DNA from: Eubacteriales Family XIII. Incertae Sedis bacterium
GTDB lineage: Bacteria; Bacillota; Clostridia; Peptostreptococcales; Anaerovoracaceae
Length of the DNA: 7,502 nucleotides
Direction: 5' to 3'
Assembly (NCBI GenBank): GCA_031283865.1
Contig: JAITAX010000286.1
Coordinates: 1 to 7,502 of the forward strand
Below are positions 1-6,439 of the stretch, one piece after another. Position 1 is the stretch's first letter; each line of letters begins with the position of its first letter. The notes beneath the pieces were generated by a model that worked only from the letters and a program-made list of their open reading frames with translations, was not told where the DNA came from and did not search any database. The position numbers and the translations under genes were made by a program.

Positions 1-153
1 TTCAAGCTGAACGGCACGGCGGAGGAGGCGCTCGCGCAGATCGACGAGAGAGGTTACTCGATTCCGTACAGCTCGGGCGACCGCAGAATCGTAAAGGTCG
101 GCGCGGAATTTGACAAGGATGCGCGCAACATAAAGCGCTGGCTCCTGTCGTAG
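1..153 (+). CDS. C-terminal end of AAA-ATPase-like / PD-(D/E)XK nuclease-domain protein (5'-truncated by window)
   Basis: Frame 1 is open from the first base to TAG at 151-153 and gives 50 residues. The segment reads EEALAQIDERGYSIPYSS, then a short strand (RRIVKVGAEFD), then RNIKRWLLS at the end. This is the typical end of the large family that joins an N-terminal AAA-ATPase-like domain (PF09820 type) to a C-terminal PD-(D/E)XK nuclease-like domain (PF08011/DUF1703 type). In that family the last helix carries an 'A..QI..K.Y' pattern and the tail carries 'G..F....R.I..W'. The identification is from memory of the family; the ATPase part and the nuclease catalytic residues lie outside the window. 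These proteins are abundant and often multicopy in anaerobic gut and oral bacteria, and their role is poorly known. The gene converges on the ene-reductase and is probably unrelated to the metabolic cluster. Confidence 0.82.
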   Translation, partial: FKLNGTAEEALAQIDERGYSIPYSSGDRRIVKVGAEFDKDARNIKRWLLS

Positions 154-281
154 GGGCCGCCGCCCCCTTGGCGCCCCGGTCAGAGGATTCGATGCACACA
201 GCACCAAAAGGCGGCAACGTACACCGCAGAATCCTGATCGGCATACAGACCTTTGAAAACATCCCAACGGACGGATACGCC
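154..281. other. Convergent intergenic region
   Basis: 128 bp between the stop of the plus-strand AAA/PD-(D/E)XK gene and the stop of the minus-strand ene-reductase. No supportable gene is present. It begins with a very GC-rich stretch just after the stop (GGGG at 153-156 with CCCC runs at 163-167 and 174-177). This could fold into a hairpin at the end of the first transcript, but no T-run follows on the plus strand. A better terminator candidate, for the minus strand, lies at 205-227. Confidence 0.6.
205..227 (-). terminator. Possible weak intrinsic terminator of the SDR/ene-reductase operon
   Basis: On the minus strand the sequence reads GCGGTG-TACGT-TGCCGC followed by CTTTTGG. This gives a 6-bp stem (four GC pairs and two G-U wobbles), a 5-nt loop and a short T-run, 55 nt past the ene-reductase stop codon. 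The position suits a terminator, but the stem is short and the T-run only four bases, so this is a weak candidate. Confidence 0.3.
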
Positions 282-2243
282 TCAAATATTACAGCTTCTG
301 TCGTATGCCGTAAAGTTCGCGTTCATGATGTTCTTCACCTGCGCGCAGTCGCCCACACAGTATACGTCCGGGATGAGTTCAAAGAAGCGATCAATCATCG
401 CTTGATTCTTCTTCATGCCGAAAGCTTCAACGATAAAATCCGCTTCCGGATACCGAATCTTCCAGTTTTTGTCCTCAATCTCGACTTTCCCGCCCGCAAC
501 GGAGCGCACGAGAGTCTCCCCGATGAGTTCGACCTTGTTGTCGGCGAGCAGCTGCATGAGCATGTTGCGCGCCAGGTCGTGTCCGCCGCTCGCAAAATCG
601 TCCGTCTTGATCCTATCGACGATGGTGACGGCGCAGCCCTCCATCGCGAGCGCGAGCGCGGACTCACAGCCGGAGAGACCGCCGCCGAGGACGATGATCC
701 TGCTGCCCTGCGGGAATTTCACGCGTCCCGAATCCACGTCGAGCACATTGTGAACTTTTTCGCCGTCGAGACCCGGAATCGGCGGGCGCGCGGGTACGGC
801 GCCGACGGCCACGACGATGGCGTCGGGTTTCTCCGCCATGACATTCTCTGCGGTCGCTTCCGTGTTCAGGCGGATATCCGCGCCGCAAGCGTGGGTTTCA
901 CGCTGCAGCCATTCGGTGTAGAAGAGCATGTCGTCCTTGAAAGGCAGGCGGCTGATGTCTTTGAGGAGGCCGCCGAGGGCGCCGCTTTTCTCGAAGAGCA
1001 CTGTATCGTGCCCTTTCTCGGCGAGCGTGCGCGCGGCCTGCGTGCCGGCGACACCGCCGCCGACAACGACGACTTTCTTCCTTTTGTCCGCGGGCCACGG
1101 CCTCGAATAGCGCCACGTGCGCGCGAGCTGCGGGTTGACGGCGCAGTGAATGTGCGTGCCGTAGCCGCCCGCGCACATCCAGCAGCGCAGGCAGGGCCGC
1201 GCTTTCTCGGGTTGTCCGCGCCAAGATTTGTTCAGCATGTCGGGATCCGCGAGCAGGGCGCGCGCGATGGACACCATGTCCACGCTGCCCTCGCCGATGA
1301 GCGCGTCCGCCATCTCTGCGGTCGTGATGCCGCCCGCGACGCTGACGGGGATGCGGATGTCCTTGCAGGCCTTGATCTCCCTCGCGTAGGGGACGTTCGC
1401 GCCGCGCGGACGGAAATAGGGCGGCATGCTGTAGAATTGGCCGCGCGTTTCGACGATGAGCCCGGCGGACACGTTGATGAGATCGATGTATGCCTGCGCC
1501 TCCTTGAGAAAATCGATCACCTCGGGCGTGCGCATCCCCTCGGGGACGATCTCGTCGCCCGATATGCGCAGCTCGACCAGAAAATCGGGGCCGACGGCCT
1601 CGCGGACGGCTTTCAGCAGGGCCAGCGGAAAGCGCCTGCGCCTCTCCGGACAGCCGCCCCACATATCCGTGCGCGTGTTCGTCATCGGCGAGAGGAACTG
1701 CGCGATGAGATTGCCGTGCGCGCCGTGTATGAGGACGCCGTCGAAGCCGCAGCGCTGCAGGCGCGTGGCGCAATCCACAAAGGAAGCGATGACGCGATCG
1801 ATGTCGTGCCGGTCCATCTCCTTGATGTATGGACAGCGCCCCGGGATCGTGAAGTTCGACGGAGCGATGGCGTAGGGCGTCGTGATTAACTCTGCGTCCG
1901 CGCCGCGGCCTGCGTGGACAAGCTCGACGGAGAGCTTGGCGCCGTGCCGGTGCGCCGCTTCGGCCATCATGACGAGGCCCGCGATCTTGAGTTCGTCGGT
2001 CACATCCAGCTCCGCGCGATAATCGACGGAATTTAACCGGTCGACGGGGGTCGCGCCGAGATGGATGATCGCCGCGCCCGACTCGGCCTGACGCTCCACA
2101 AAATCGATGTAACCCTGCGTGGCTTCCCCCGCGGAGGTCGTCATATCGCAGACCATCGGAGAAAATTCCACGCGGCTTTTGAAAATCGTATTCCCTACTT
2201 TCAAGGGTGTAAACAGATGTGTGAAATTGTTGAAAGACGCCAT
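282..2243 (-). CDS. Old-yellow-enzyme-type flavin/Fe-S ene-reductase (2,4-dienoyl-CoA reductase / BaiCD-like)
   Basis: A 653-aa cytoplasmic flavoprotein with the three-part layout of FadH, 2-enoate reductase and BaiCD-type enzymes, and the usual length. Residues ~8-345 form the FMN-binding TIM barrel: VHAGRG at 109-114, HGAHGN at 173-178, RTDMWGG at 191-197, AGG at 303-305 and ARALLADPD at 327-335. Four cysteines at 351, 354, 357 and 367 form the probable [4Fe-4S] site. The C-terminal half holds two dinucleotide-binding folds: GGGVAG 395-400 for FAD, and GGGLSG 520-525, probably for NAD(P)H. A closing VYCVGDC segment lies at 628-633. The expected reaction is NAD(P)H-dependent reduction of an activated C=C bond (or the reverse) in an enone, enoate or dienoyl substrate. 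The start is set by AGGAGG 6 nt upstream. Two oddities: the cysteine spacing is x2-x2-x9 rather than FadH's x2-x3-x11, and Asn178 occupies the catalytic Tyr position of FadH (HGN instead of GY). The gene lies 27 nt behind the SDR gene and is probably co-transcribed. The substrate cannot be assigned. Confidence 0.92.
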   Translation of the reverse strand: MASFNNFTHLFTPLKVGNTIFKSRVEFSPMVCDMTTSAGEATQGYIDFVERQAESGAAIIHLGATPVDRLNSVDYRAELDVTDELKIAGLVMMAEAAHRHGAKLSVELVHAGRGADAELITTPYAIAPSNFTIPGRCPYIKEMDRHDIDRVIASFVDCATRLQRCGFDGVLIHGAHGNLIAQFLSPMTNTRTDMWGGCPERRRRFPLALLKAVREAVGPDFLVELRISGDEIVPEGMRTPEVIDFLKEAQAYIDLINVSAGLIVETRGQFYSMPPYFRPRGANVPYAREIKACKDIRIPVSVAGGITTAEMADALIGEGSVDMVSIARALLADPDMLNKSWRGQPEKARPCLRCWMCAGGYGTHIHCAVNPQLARTWRYSRPWPADKRKKVVVVGGGVAGTQAARTLAEKGHDTVLFEKSGALGGLLKDISRLPFKDDMLFYTEWLQRETHACGADIRLNTEATAENVMAEKPDAIVVAVGAVPARPPIPGLDGEKVHNVLDVDSGRVKFPQGSRIIVLGGGLSGCESALALAMEGCAVTIVDRIKTDDFASGGHDLARNMLMQLLADNKVELIGETLVRSVAGGKVEIEDKNWKIRYPEADFIVEAFGMKKNQAMIDRFFELIPDVYCVGDCAQVKNIMNANFTAYDRSCNI

Positions 2244-2270
2244 TTCATGCCTCCTGATTCTCCGAAAGCG

Positions 2271-3074
2271 TTATACGACGGTCAAAAGACCGCCGTCATG
2301 CGGCAGCACGACGCCCGTGATCTGCGCGCCGGCCGGGGACGCGAGGAACACGCACAGCGCGCCGATCTCAATGGGTTCACCGAAGCGATGCGCGGGAAGC
2401 TCTTTTTCAATTGTTTCTATGAAACTCGGCGGAAGATCCTTGTCCAAATCCGAATGCGTGGGGCCCGGCGCGATGGAATTGACGCGGATGCCGTAATCGC
2501 CGAGGGTGACGGCCAGATATTTCGAGAAGATGTCCACGCCGGCCTTGGAGGCGTTGTACGGCGCATTGTGGTGCTCTTTCGAGCCGGACACCCGCTGCCC
2601 GCCGACGGAGGAAATGTTGATGATGCAGCCGCCGCGCCCGGCGTCGCGCATCTTCGGCGCCACGTGAAAGACGACGTTCGCAACCCCGTGAAGATCCGTG
2701 TCGATGACGCGATGCCATTCGCTCAGGCCGTTCGGATCGAGAAAATCCGTCGTGGTGGCGACGCCCGCGTTGTTGACGAGCACGTCTGCATTGTCGAAGA
2801 ATCCGAAGATCTTTTCCGAGGCGGCCTTGACGGACCGGGCGTCGGCGATGTCGCAGCCAAAGCAGGCGTACCTCCCTCCGTAGGCGGCAAAGCTCTCTGC
2901 GGCCGCCTTTCCGGACGCTTCGTTGCGGCACAGGATGGCCACGTTCGCGCCGCTCTGTGCAAACGCGGCGGAGATTCCGAGGCCGATGCCCCGATTTCCG
3001 CCCGTCACGATCACATTTTTTCCCGACACGTCAAAGGCGTCGGTCATGTTTTTGATCGGTGTGGATTTGTACAT
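2271..3074 (-). CDS. SDR-family NAD(P)-dependent oxidoreductase (classical type)
   Basis: A 267-aa classical short-chain dehydrogenase/reductase that interconverts an alcohol and a ketone. Visible motifs are the Rossmann glycine motif TGGNRGIG (24-31), CDIAD at 74-78 for the adenine ring, NNAG (101-104), the catalytic serine region NISSVGG (153-159), catalytic YNASK (Tyr173, Lys177), and the PG of APGPTHSDL (202-210). The family's conserved active-site Asn, seven residues after the Trp of 'EWHRVIDTD', is Asp127 here. There is an extra stretch (GSKEHHNAP) between the catalytic Ser and Tyr. No Asp stands at the end of beta-2 (LCRNEASG follows, with Arg50), which leans toward NADP(H), but this is only suggestive. 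The ATG at 3074 was chosen because AGGAGG lies 9 nt upstream; Met10 has no comparable site. This is the first gene of the minus-strand operon and faces the divergent promoter region. Confidence 0.9.
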   Translation of the reverse strand: MYKSTPIKNMTDAFDVSGKNVIVTGGNRGIGLGISAAFAQSGANVAILCRNEASGKAAAESFAAYGGRYACFGCDIADARSVKAASEKIFGFFDNADVLVNNAGVATTTDFLDPNGLSEWHRVIDTDLHGVANVVFHVAPKMRDAGRGGCIINISSVGGQRVSGSKEHHNAPYNASKAGVDIFSKYLAVTLGDYGIRVNSIAPGPTHSDLDKDLPPSFIETIEKELPAHRFGEPIEIGALCVFLASPAGAQITGVVLPHDGGLLTVV

Positions 3075-3151
3075 GCTGAAATCCCTCCTCTTTGCTGTTC
3101 TCGGTGTTGGAACAATTTTGGCGGATTGCCGGAAATGAAATGCACAGTTTT

Positions 3152-3157
3152 AGTATA
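3152..3157 (-). promoter_or_regulatory. Candidate -10 box for the SDR/ene-reductase operon
   Basis: On the minus strand the hexamer TATACT matches TATAAT at five of six positions and lies about 78 nt upstream of the SDR start codon. The hexamer 17 nt further upstream (ATGAAT) is a poor -35 match, so the promoter would be weak or activator-dependent. Confidence 0.35.
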
Positions 3158-3215
3158 TTACAAATTCTCCGCACATTCATAAAAGATATACATATATTTT
3201 CATTAATTATTCTTA

Positions 3216-3245
3216 TTGTACAAGGCCGCGCATAAAAACTAAAAT
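3216..3245 (+). promoter_or_regulatory. Candidate promoter for the Zn-ADH operon, overlapping a TTGTACAA palindrome
   Basis: TTGTAC (3216-3221) as -35 and TAAAAT (3240-3245) as -10 are separated by 18 bp. The -10 matches consensus at five of six positions; the -35 keeps only the TTG. The leader to the ATG at 3343 would be about 90 nt. The -35 lies inside the perfect palindrome TTGTACAA, so a bound protein there could block or recruit polymerase. Alternative AT-rich hexamers nearby (for example TATAAA at 3246-3251) cannot be excluded. Confidence 0.4.
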
Positions 3246-3342
3246 TATAAAAGGTAATAAAATTATCCCCATCGCCGGCGCAAGCATTGTCGCGCAAGGC
3301 TTCGAAACGAAACCGCGCGCCCAAGAAAGGACGGTCCCTCTA

Positions 3343-4449
3343 ATGACAATACCGAAAACCTGCAAGGCAGCCGTGCTGCCCGATTACGGAAAGCCGCTTG
3401 AAATCAGAGAAGTCGCCGTACCCGCAATCGAGGACGGCGCAATCCTCGTGAAAGTGGAGATGGCCGGCATATGCGGATCGGATCTGCATATTTGGCACGG
3501 GCGAATGGGCATCAAGGCACCGACGCCCTACATCATGGGGCATGAAACCATCGGCCGCATCGTCGCGCTCGGGCGCGGACGCGTGCATGACGCCGCGGGG
3601 GAGCCTCTGCGAGAGGGCGACCGCATCCTATGGGCGCACGCGGACTGCTACGACTGCTACTACTGCGAGATCGCGCGCAAACCCATGCTCTGCGAGCATC
3701 GCATCGGCTACGGCATGGCGCCGCCGGAGAAGCTGATGGGCGGCTTCGCGGAATATGAATACGTCATCCCGCGCACGAAAGTCGTGAAGATACCGGACGG
3801 GATCAGCGAAGAGGAATCCATCGGCGTCGCCTGCGCCTTTCGCAGCGTCGTGGCGGCCTTTGAGAAGCTCAACGGCGTCGGGCTTGCCGACGCGACGGTC
3901 ATACAGGGCGCGGGACCCGTGGGCCTGTACGCCGCCCTGCTCGCCAAGGAGAGCGGCGCGGGGCAAGTGATCGTCGTCGGCGCGCCCGCGGGACGCTTGG
4001 CGCTGGCGAAGCGCTGGGGCGCCGATCACATCATAAACATCGACGAGGTGAAAGAACACGCCGCGCGCAAGGAGCTGATCTACGCGCTTACGAACGGGCG
4101 CGGCCCCGAACTCGTCATCGAATGCTCGGGCTTCGCGCCCGCCTTTGCCGAGGGCGTGGACCTCGTGCAGAAAGGAGGCCGTTATCTCGTCGTGGGCCAG
4201 ACCTCCCCCGCGGAGATACCGTTTACGCCCTATTCCCTCGTGCAGAAAAACATGCAGATCATCGGCAGCGGCGGCGCCGTGATCCACCACTTCTACAAGG
4301 CGCTCCAATTCATAAAGTCGCGCAAGGACAAGTACCCGCTGGGCGACATCGTGAGCCGGACCTACGCGCTCGAGGAGATCAACGAAGCCTTGACGGATAT
4401 GCAGGCGGGCCGGGAAATCAAGCCCGCCATAGACAACAGGGCGCGCTGA
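3343..4449 (+). CDS. Zinc-dependent alcohol dehydrogenase, MDR superfamily (TM0436-like subgroup)
   Basis: A 368-aa medium-chain dehydrogenase that oxidises a secondary alcohol, polyol or lactol using NAD(P)+. The catalytic zinc ligands appear intact: Cys44 (GICGSD), His67-Glu68 (GHE) and Cys164 (GVACAFR). The structural zinc lobe is present as Cys102, Cys105, Cys108 and Cys117. The Rossmann motif is GAGPVG (189-194). The wording GRIVALGRG...AGEPLREGDRI...CYYC resembles, from memory, the TM0436-like MDR subgroup, whose substrates are varied and often unknown. Where NAD-preferring members carry Asp at the end of the second beta strand, this protein has VVGAPAGR (Gly213/Ala214), which hints at NADP(H) or mixed cofactor use. 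An AAAGGA site lies 11 nt before the ATG, slightly far, so translation may be moderate. It is the first gene of the plus-strand operon; its stop is one base from the next start, indicating translational coupling to the hydrolase. Confidence 0.92.
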   Translation: MTIPKTCKAAVLPDYGKPLEIREVAVPAIEDGAILVKVEMAGICGSDLHIWHGRMGIKAPTPYIMGHETIGRIVALGRGRVHDAAGEPLREGDRILWAHADCYDCYYCEIARKPMLCEHRIGYGMAPPEKLMGGFAEYEYVIPRTKVVKIPDGISEEESIGVACAFRSVVAAFEKLNGVGLADATVIQGAGPVGLYAALLAKESGAGQVIVVGAPAGRLALAKRWGADHIINIDEVKEHAARKELIYALTNGRGPELVIECSGFAPAFAEGVDLVQKGGRYLVVGQTSPAEIPFTPYSLVQKNMQIIGSGGAVIHHFYKALQFIKSRKDKYPLGDIVSRTYALEEINEALTDMQAGREIKPAIDNRAR

Positions 4450-4450
4450 C

Positions 4451-5236
4451 ATGGCGCACATCAAACTGTACGTCCTCGAGAACGGCAAGCTGGTCGGGCC
4501 CAAGACAAATTCCGTCGCCGACGCCGACCCGTCCGAGCTGCAGACCGCGCCGATCTTCAGCGTGCTCATCGAACATCCGGACGGCCCGCTGCTGCTGGAC
4601 GCCGGCTGCCATACGGACGAAAAACGGCAGCACCCGATGATCTTCAAGGACTTCACAATGCGGCCCGAGGATCACATCGAAAGCCGCCTCGCGGCGCTCG
4701 GCGTGAGACCCGCGGACATCCGCCGCGTCGTGGTTTCGCACCTGCACGCCGACCATTCGGGCTATCTCGAATTATTTCAAAATGCGGAATTTTTCGTTCA
4801 TGAGGATGAATTTACGCAGCGCGTGAAGTTGTACGCGCTGAACGACGCTTCGGCGGGTTCGAACGGCGACATCGCGTTCTGGATCTCCTTGGGGCTGCGC
4901 TGGACCCTGATCCCGGCCGAGGAGCCCGAGCGGGAGATCCTGCCCGGCGTGCGCGTCCTGAATTTCGGCGCGGGGCATTCTTTCGGTATGCTGGGCCTGC
5001 TCGTGGAGTTGTCGAAGACGGGCAAGGTCCTCTTGGCGGGCGACGCGGTCTACAATCGCGAGAACGCGGGGCCGCCCGTGCGGCTGCCCGGAAACGTCTG
5101 CGACAGAGAGGGCTTCATCCGGACCGTCCGGCGCATCGTCCGGCGCGCGAAAGACGAGAACGCGCTGCTGTGGTACGGCCACGACGAAGCGCAGTTCGCC
5201 GCGCTGATTAAGTCGACGGAGGGCTGCTACGAGTAA
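4451..5236 (+). CDS. Metallo-beta-lactamase-fold hydrolase, N-acyl-homoserine/gamma-butyrolactone lactonase-like
   Basis: A 261-aa cytoplasmic hydrolase with the full dinuclear metal site of the lactonase branch: HLHADH (His97, His99, Asp101, His102), His176 (GHSFG), Asp198 (GDA) and His244 (YGHD). The residues after the aspartate, GDAVYNREN, place Tyr201 where AiiA lactonase has its catalytic Tyr194 (GDASYTKEN, from memory). Length and an N-terminal strand lacking a signal peptide match the AiiA/AttM(BlcC) family. The likely reaction is ring opening of a lactone, or ester hydrolysis. ATG follows the Zn-ADH stop by one nucleotide with only a weak upstream purine stretch, so it is probably translated by coupling. 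Lying among dehydrogenases, it is more likely a catabolic lactonase than a quorum-quenching enzyme, though AHL activity cannot be excluded. Another MBL-fold esterase function is the main alternative. Confidence 0.88.
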   Translation: MAHIKLYVLENGKLVGPKTNSVADADPSELQTAPIFSVLIEHPDGPLLLDAGCHTDEKRQHPMIFKDFTMRPEDHIESRLAALGVRPADIRRVVVSHLHADHSGYLELFQNAEFFVHEDEFTQRVKLYALNDASAGSNGDIAFWISLGLRWTLIPAEEPEREILPGVRVLNFGAGHSFGMLGLLVELSKTGKVLLAGDAVYNRENAGPPVRLPGNVCDREGFIRTVRRIVRRAKDENALLWYGHDEAQFAALIKSTEGCYE

Positions 5237-5268
5237 GGGGGTCCCCTAAACACAAAGGAGGTACGCTT

Positions 5269-6429
5269 ATGACATCCACATTCCTCGCAAGCCGCAATCC
5301 CATCCTGTTCGGCCCCGGCGTATCCGCGCGAACCGGGGCGGAGCTGCGCGCGCTCGGCTGCAAAAAGGTCCTCGTGGTCTTCGACAAGGGGGTAAAGGCC
5401 GCCGGCATCGTCGACCGCATACTGAACTCCATCCGGGAGGCCGGCATCGAAACCGTCTGCTACGACGGCGTACTCCCAGACCCGCCGGACTATACGATCG
5501 AAGAGGCCGCCGCGATCGGCCGGGAGGCGAACGTGGACGGCGTGGTGGCCGTCGGCGGCGGCAGCTCCCTCGACACGGGAAAGGGCGCGAAAGTCCTGCT
5601 GACGAATCCGCCTCCGATCTCAAGGTATTACCTCGCGCACGAGGATATCCGGCCGGATACGGGCGAGATGAAGCCGATCATCGTGATTCCGACGACGGCC
5701 GGGACCGGCAGCGAGGCCACGCCGGGCGGCGTGATTACGGATACGAAGAACAACTGCAAGCAGAATGTACCCTGCGCGACGGACCTCGGCATCGTGGACC
5801 CGGAACTCACGGTCGGCCTGCCCGCAGCCGTCACCGTGACGACGGCTGCGGACGCGCTCTGCCACGCGATAGAGGCTTTCACGTCCGCAGAACACAACGC
5901 GATCAGCGACGTCCTTGCGGAAAAGGCCATCGAGCTGATCGGCGCGAATCTGACGCGGGCCGCAGAGAACGGCGCGGACGCGGAAGCGCGTGAGGGCTTG
6001 CAGCTGGCCGCGACGCTGGCCGGCCTCTCGATCATGGGGCCGTTCTGCAACGTCCCCCACGAGATCGGACTCACCTTGGGCATGATCTTTCATATGCCGC
6101 ACGGCACGGCCTGCGCCATGACCCTGCCCGAGGCTCTGCATTTTCTCGCGCCCGTCATCCCGGACCGCATCGCGAGGGTTGTGCGCCTCTTGGGCGCGAC
6201 GCCGCCCGAGGACGCGCCGGCCGAAATGATCGGCGCCGCCGCGCGCGACAGGATCGCCGCGCTCTACAGGGACATCGGCTTTCCGAAGCTTTCCGATTTC
6301 GTGAAATCGAAAGAGGAGGTCCTTGCCGCCGTTCCCGCCATCATGGAGGCGATGCCCTTTCACTTCTCCCCGCGCCCCGTGACGGCGGCGGACGTATCGG
6401 ACATTCTGGCCGCGGCCTACGACAGATAG
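5269..6429 (+). CDS. Iron-type (group III) alcohol dehydrogenase
   Basis: A 386-aa Fe-ADH of normal length for the family, which oxidises primary alcohols or hydroxy acids, or reduces the aldehydes, with NAD(P)(H). Visible are NPILFGPGV near the N-terminus (10-18), the nucleotide-binding GGGSSLDTGK (96-105), PTTAGTGSEAT (141-151) and all four metal ligands of the FucO type: Asp195, His199 (DALCH), His264 (NVPHEIG) and His278 (HMPHGTA). The start is well set by AAAGGAGGT 6 nt upstream, the strongest ribosome binding site in the operon. The 32-nt gap after the hydrolase includes a short inverted repeat, AGGGG-GT-CCCCT (5236-5247), overlapping the preceding stop. Family members include lactaldehyde, 1,3-propanediol, butanol and 4-hydroxybutyrate dehydrogenases. 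The substrate cannot be read from sequence, but the adjacent lactonase-like gene favours a hydroxy acid released from a lactone. Confidence 0.93.
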   Translation: MTSTFLASRNPILFGPGVSARTGAELRALGCKKVLVVFDKGVKAAGIVDRILNSIREAGIETVCYDGVLPDPPDYTIEEAAAIGREANVDGVVAVGGGSSLDTGKGAKVLLTNPPPISRYYLAHEDIRPDTGEMKPIIVIPTTAGTGSEATPGGVITDTKNNCKQNVPCATDLGIVDPELTVGLPAAVTVTTAADALCHAIEAFTSAEHNAISDVLAEKAIELIGANLTRAAENGADAEAREGLQLAATLAGLSIMGPFCNVPHEIGLTLGMIFHMPHGTACAMTLPEALHFLAPVIPDRIARVVRLLGATPPEDAPAEMIGAAARDRIAALYRDIGFPKLSDFVKSKEEVLAAVPAIMEAMPFHFSPRPVTAADVSDILAAAYDR

Positions 6430-6439
6430 GAGGCACTGA

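Larger units (their letters stand above)
3075..3342. promoter_or_regulatory. Divergent intergenic control region
   Basis: 268 bp between the divergent start codons of the SDR (minus) and the Zn-ADH (plus). The middle, about 3110-3270, is strikingly AT-rich against GC-rich flanks, as expected for back-to-back promoters. It contains candidate -10 elements for both directions, the perfect 8-bp palindrome TTGTACAA (3216-3223), a second near-copy TTGTACAT at 3067-3074 that overlaps the SDR start codon, and a 7-bp direct repeat GCGCAAG at 3278-3284 and 3292-3298. No small gene with a ribosome binding site was found here. A shared regulator acting on both operons is plausible, but no regulator gene is in the window. 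Confidence 0.7.

Noticed and set aside
168..1889. A 573-aa open frame on the plus strand opposite the ene-reductase
   Set aside because: It is antisense to a gene with unmistakable motifs, has no ribosome binding site, and its product is low-complexity and Arg/Ala/His-rich, typical of a shadow frame in GC-rich DNA.
282..3074. Bile-acid 7-dehydroxylation (bai) operon, because an SDR and a BaiCD-like enzyme are adjacent
   Set aside because: No BaiB, BaiE, BaiF or BaiG homologue is present and the ene-reductase belongs to a broad family. The resemblance is only at family level.
3278..3298. Direct repeat GCGCAAG in the Zn-ADH leader
   Set aside because: Seven bases repeated at a 14-bp interval in GC-biased sequence could easily occur by chance; noted only within the control-region entry.
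3628..4656. A 342-aa minus-strand open frame opposite the Zn-ADH and hydrolase
   Set aside because: It spans two real genes antisense, has no motif or ribosome binding site, and is explained by GC-rich codon bias. The same applies to 2061-3182 (plus) and 5620-6654 (minus).
4451..5236. Quorum-quenching system based on the AHL-lactonase-like gene
   Set aside because: No LuxI/LuxR or signalling gene is visible and the gene is embedded among catabolic dehydrogenases, so a metabolic role is the simpler reading.
5236..5247. Inverted repeat AGGGG-GT-CCCCT between the hydrolase and Fe-ADH as a terminator
   Set aside because: The 2-nt loop is too tight unless the stem shrinks to four pairs, no T-run follows, and a strong ribosome binding site comes immediately after, so read-through is expected.
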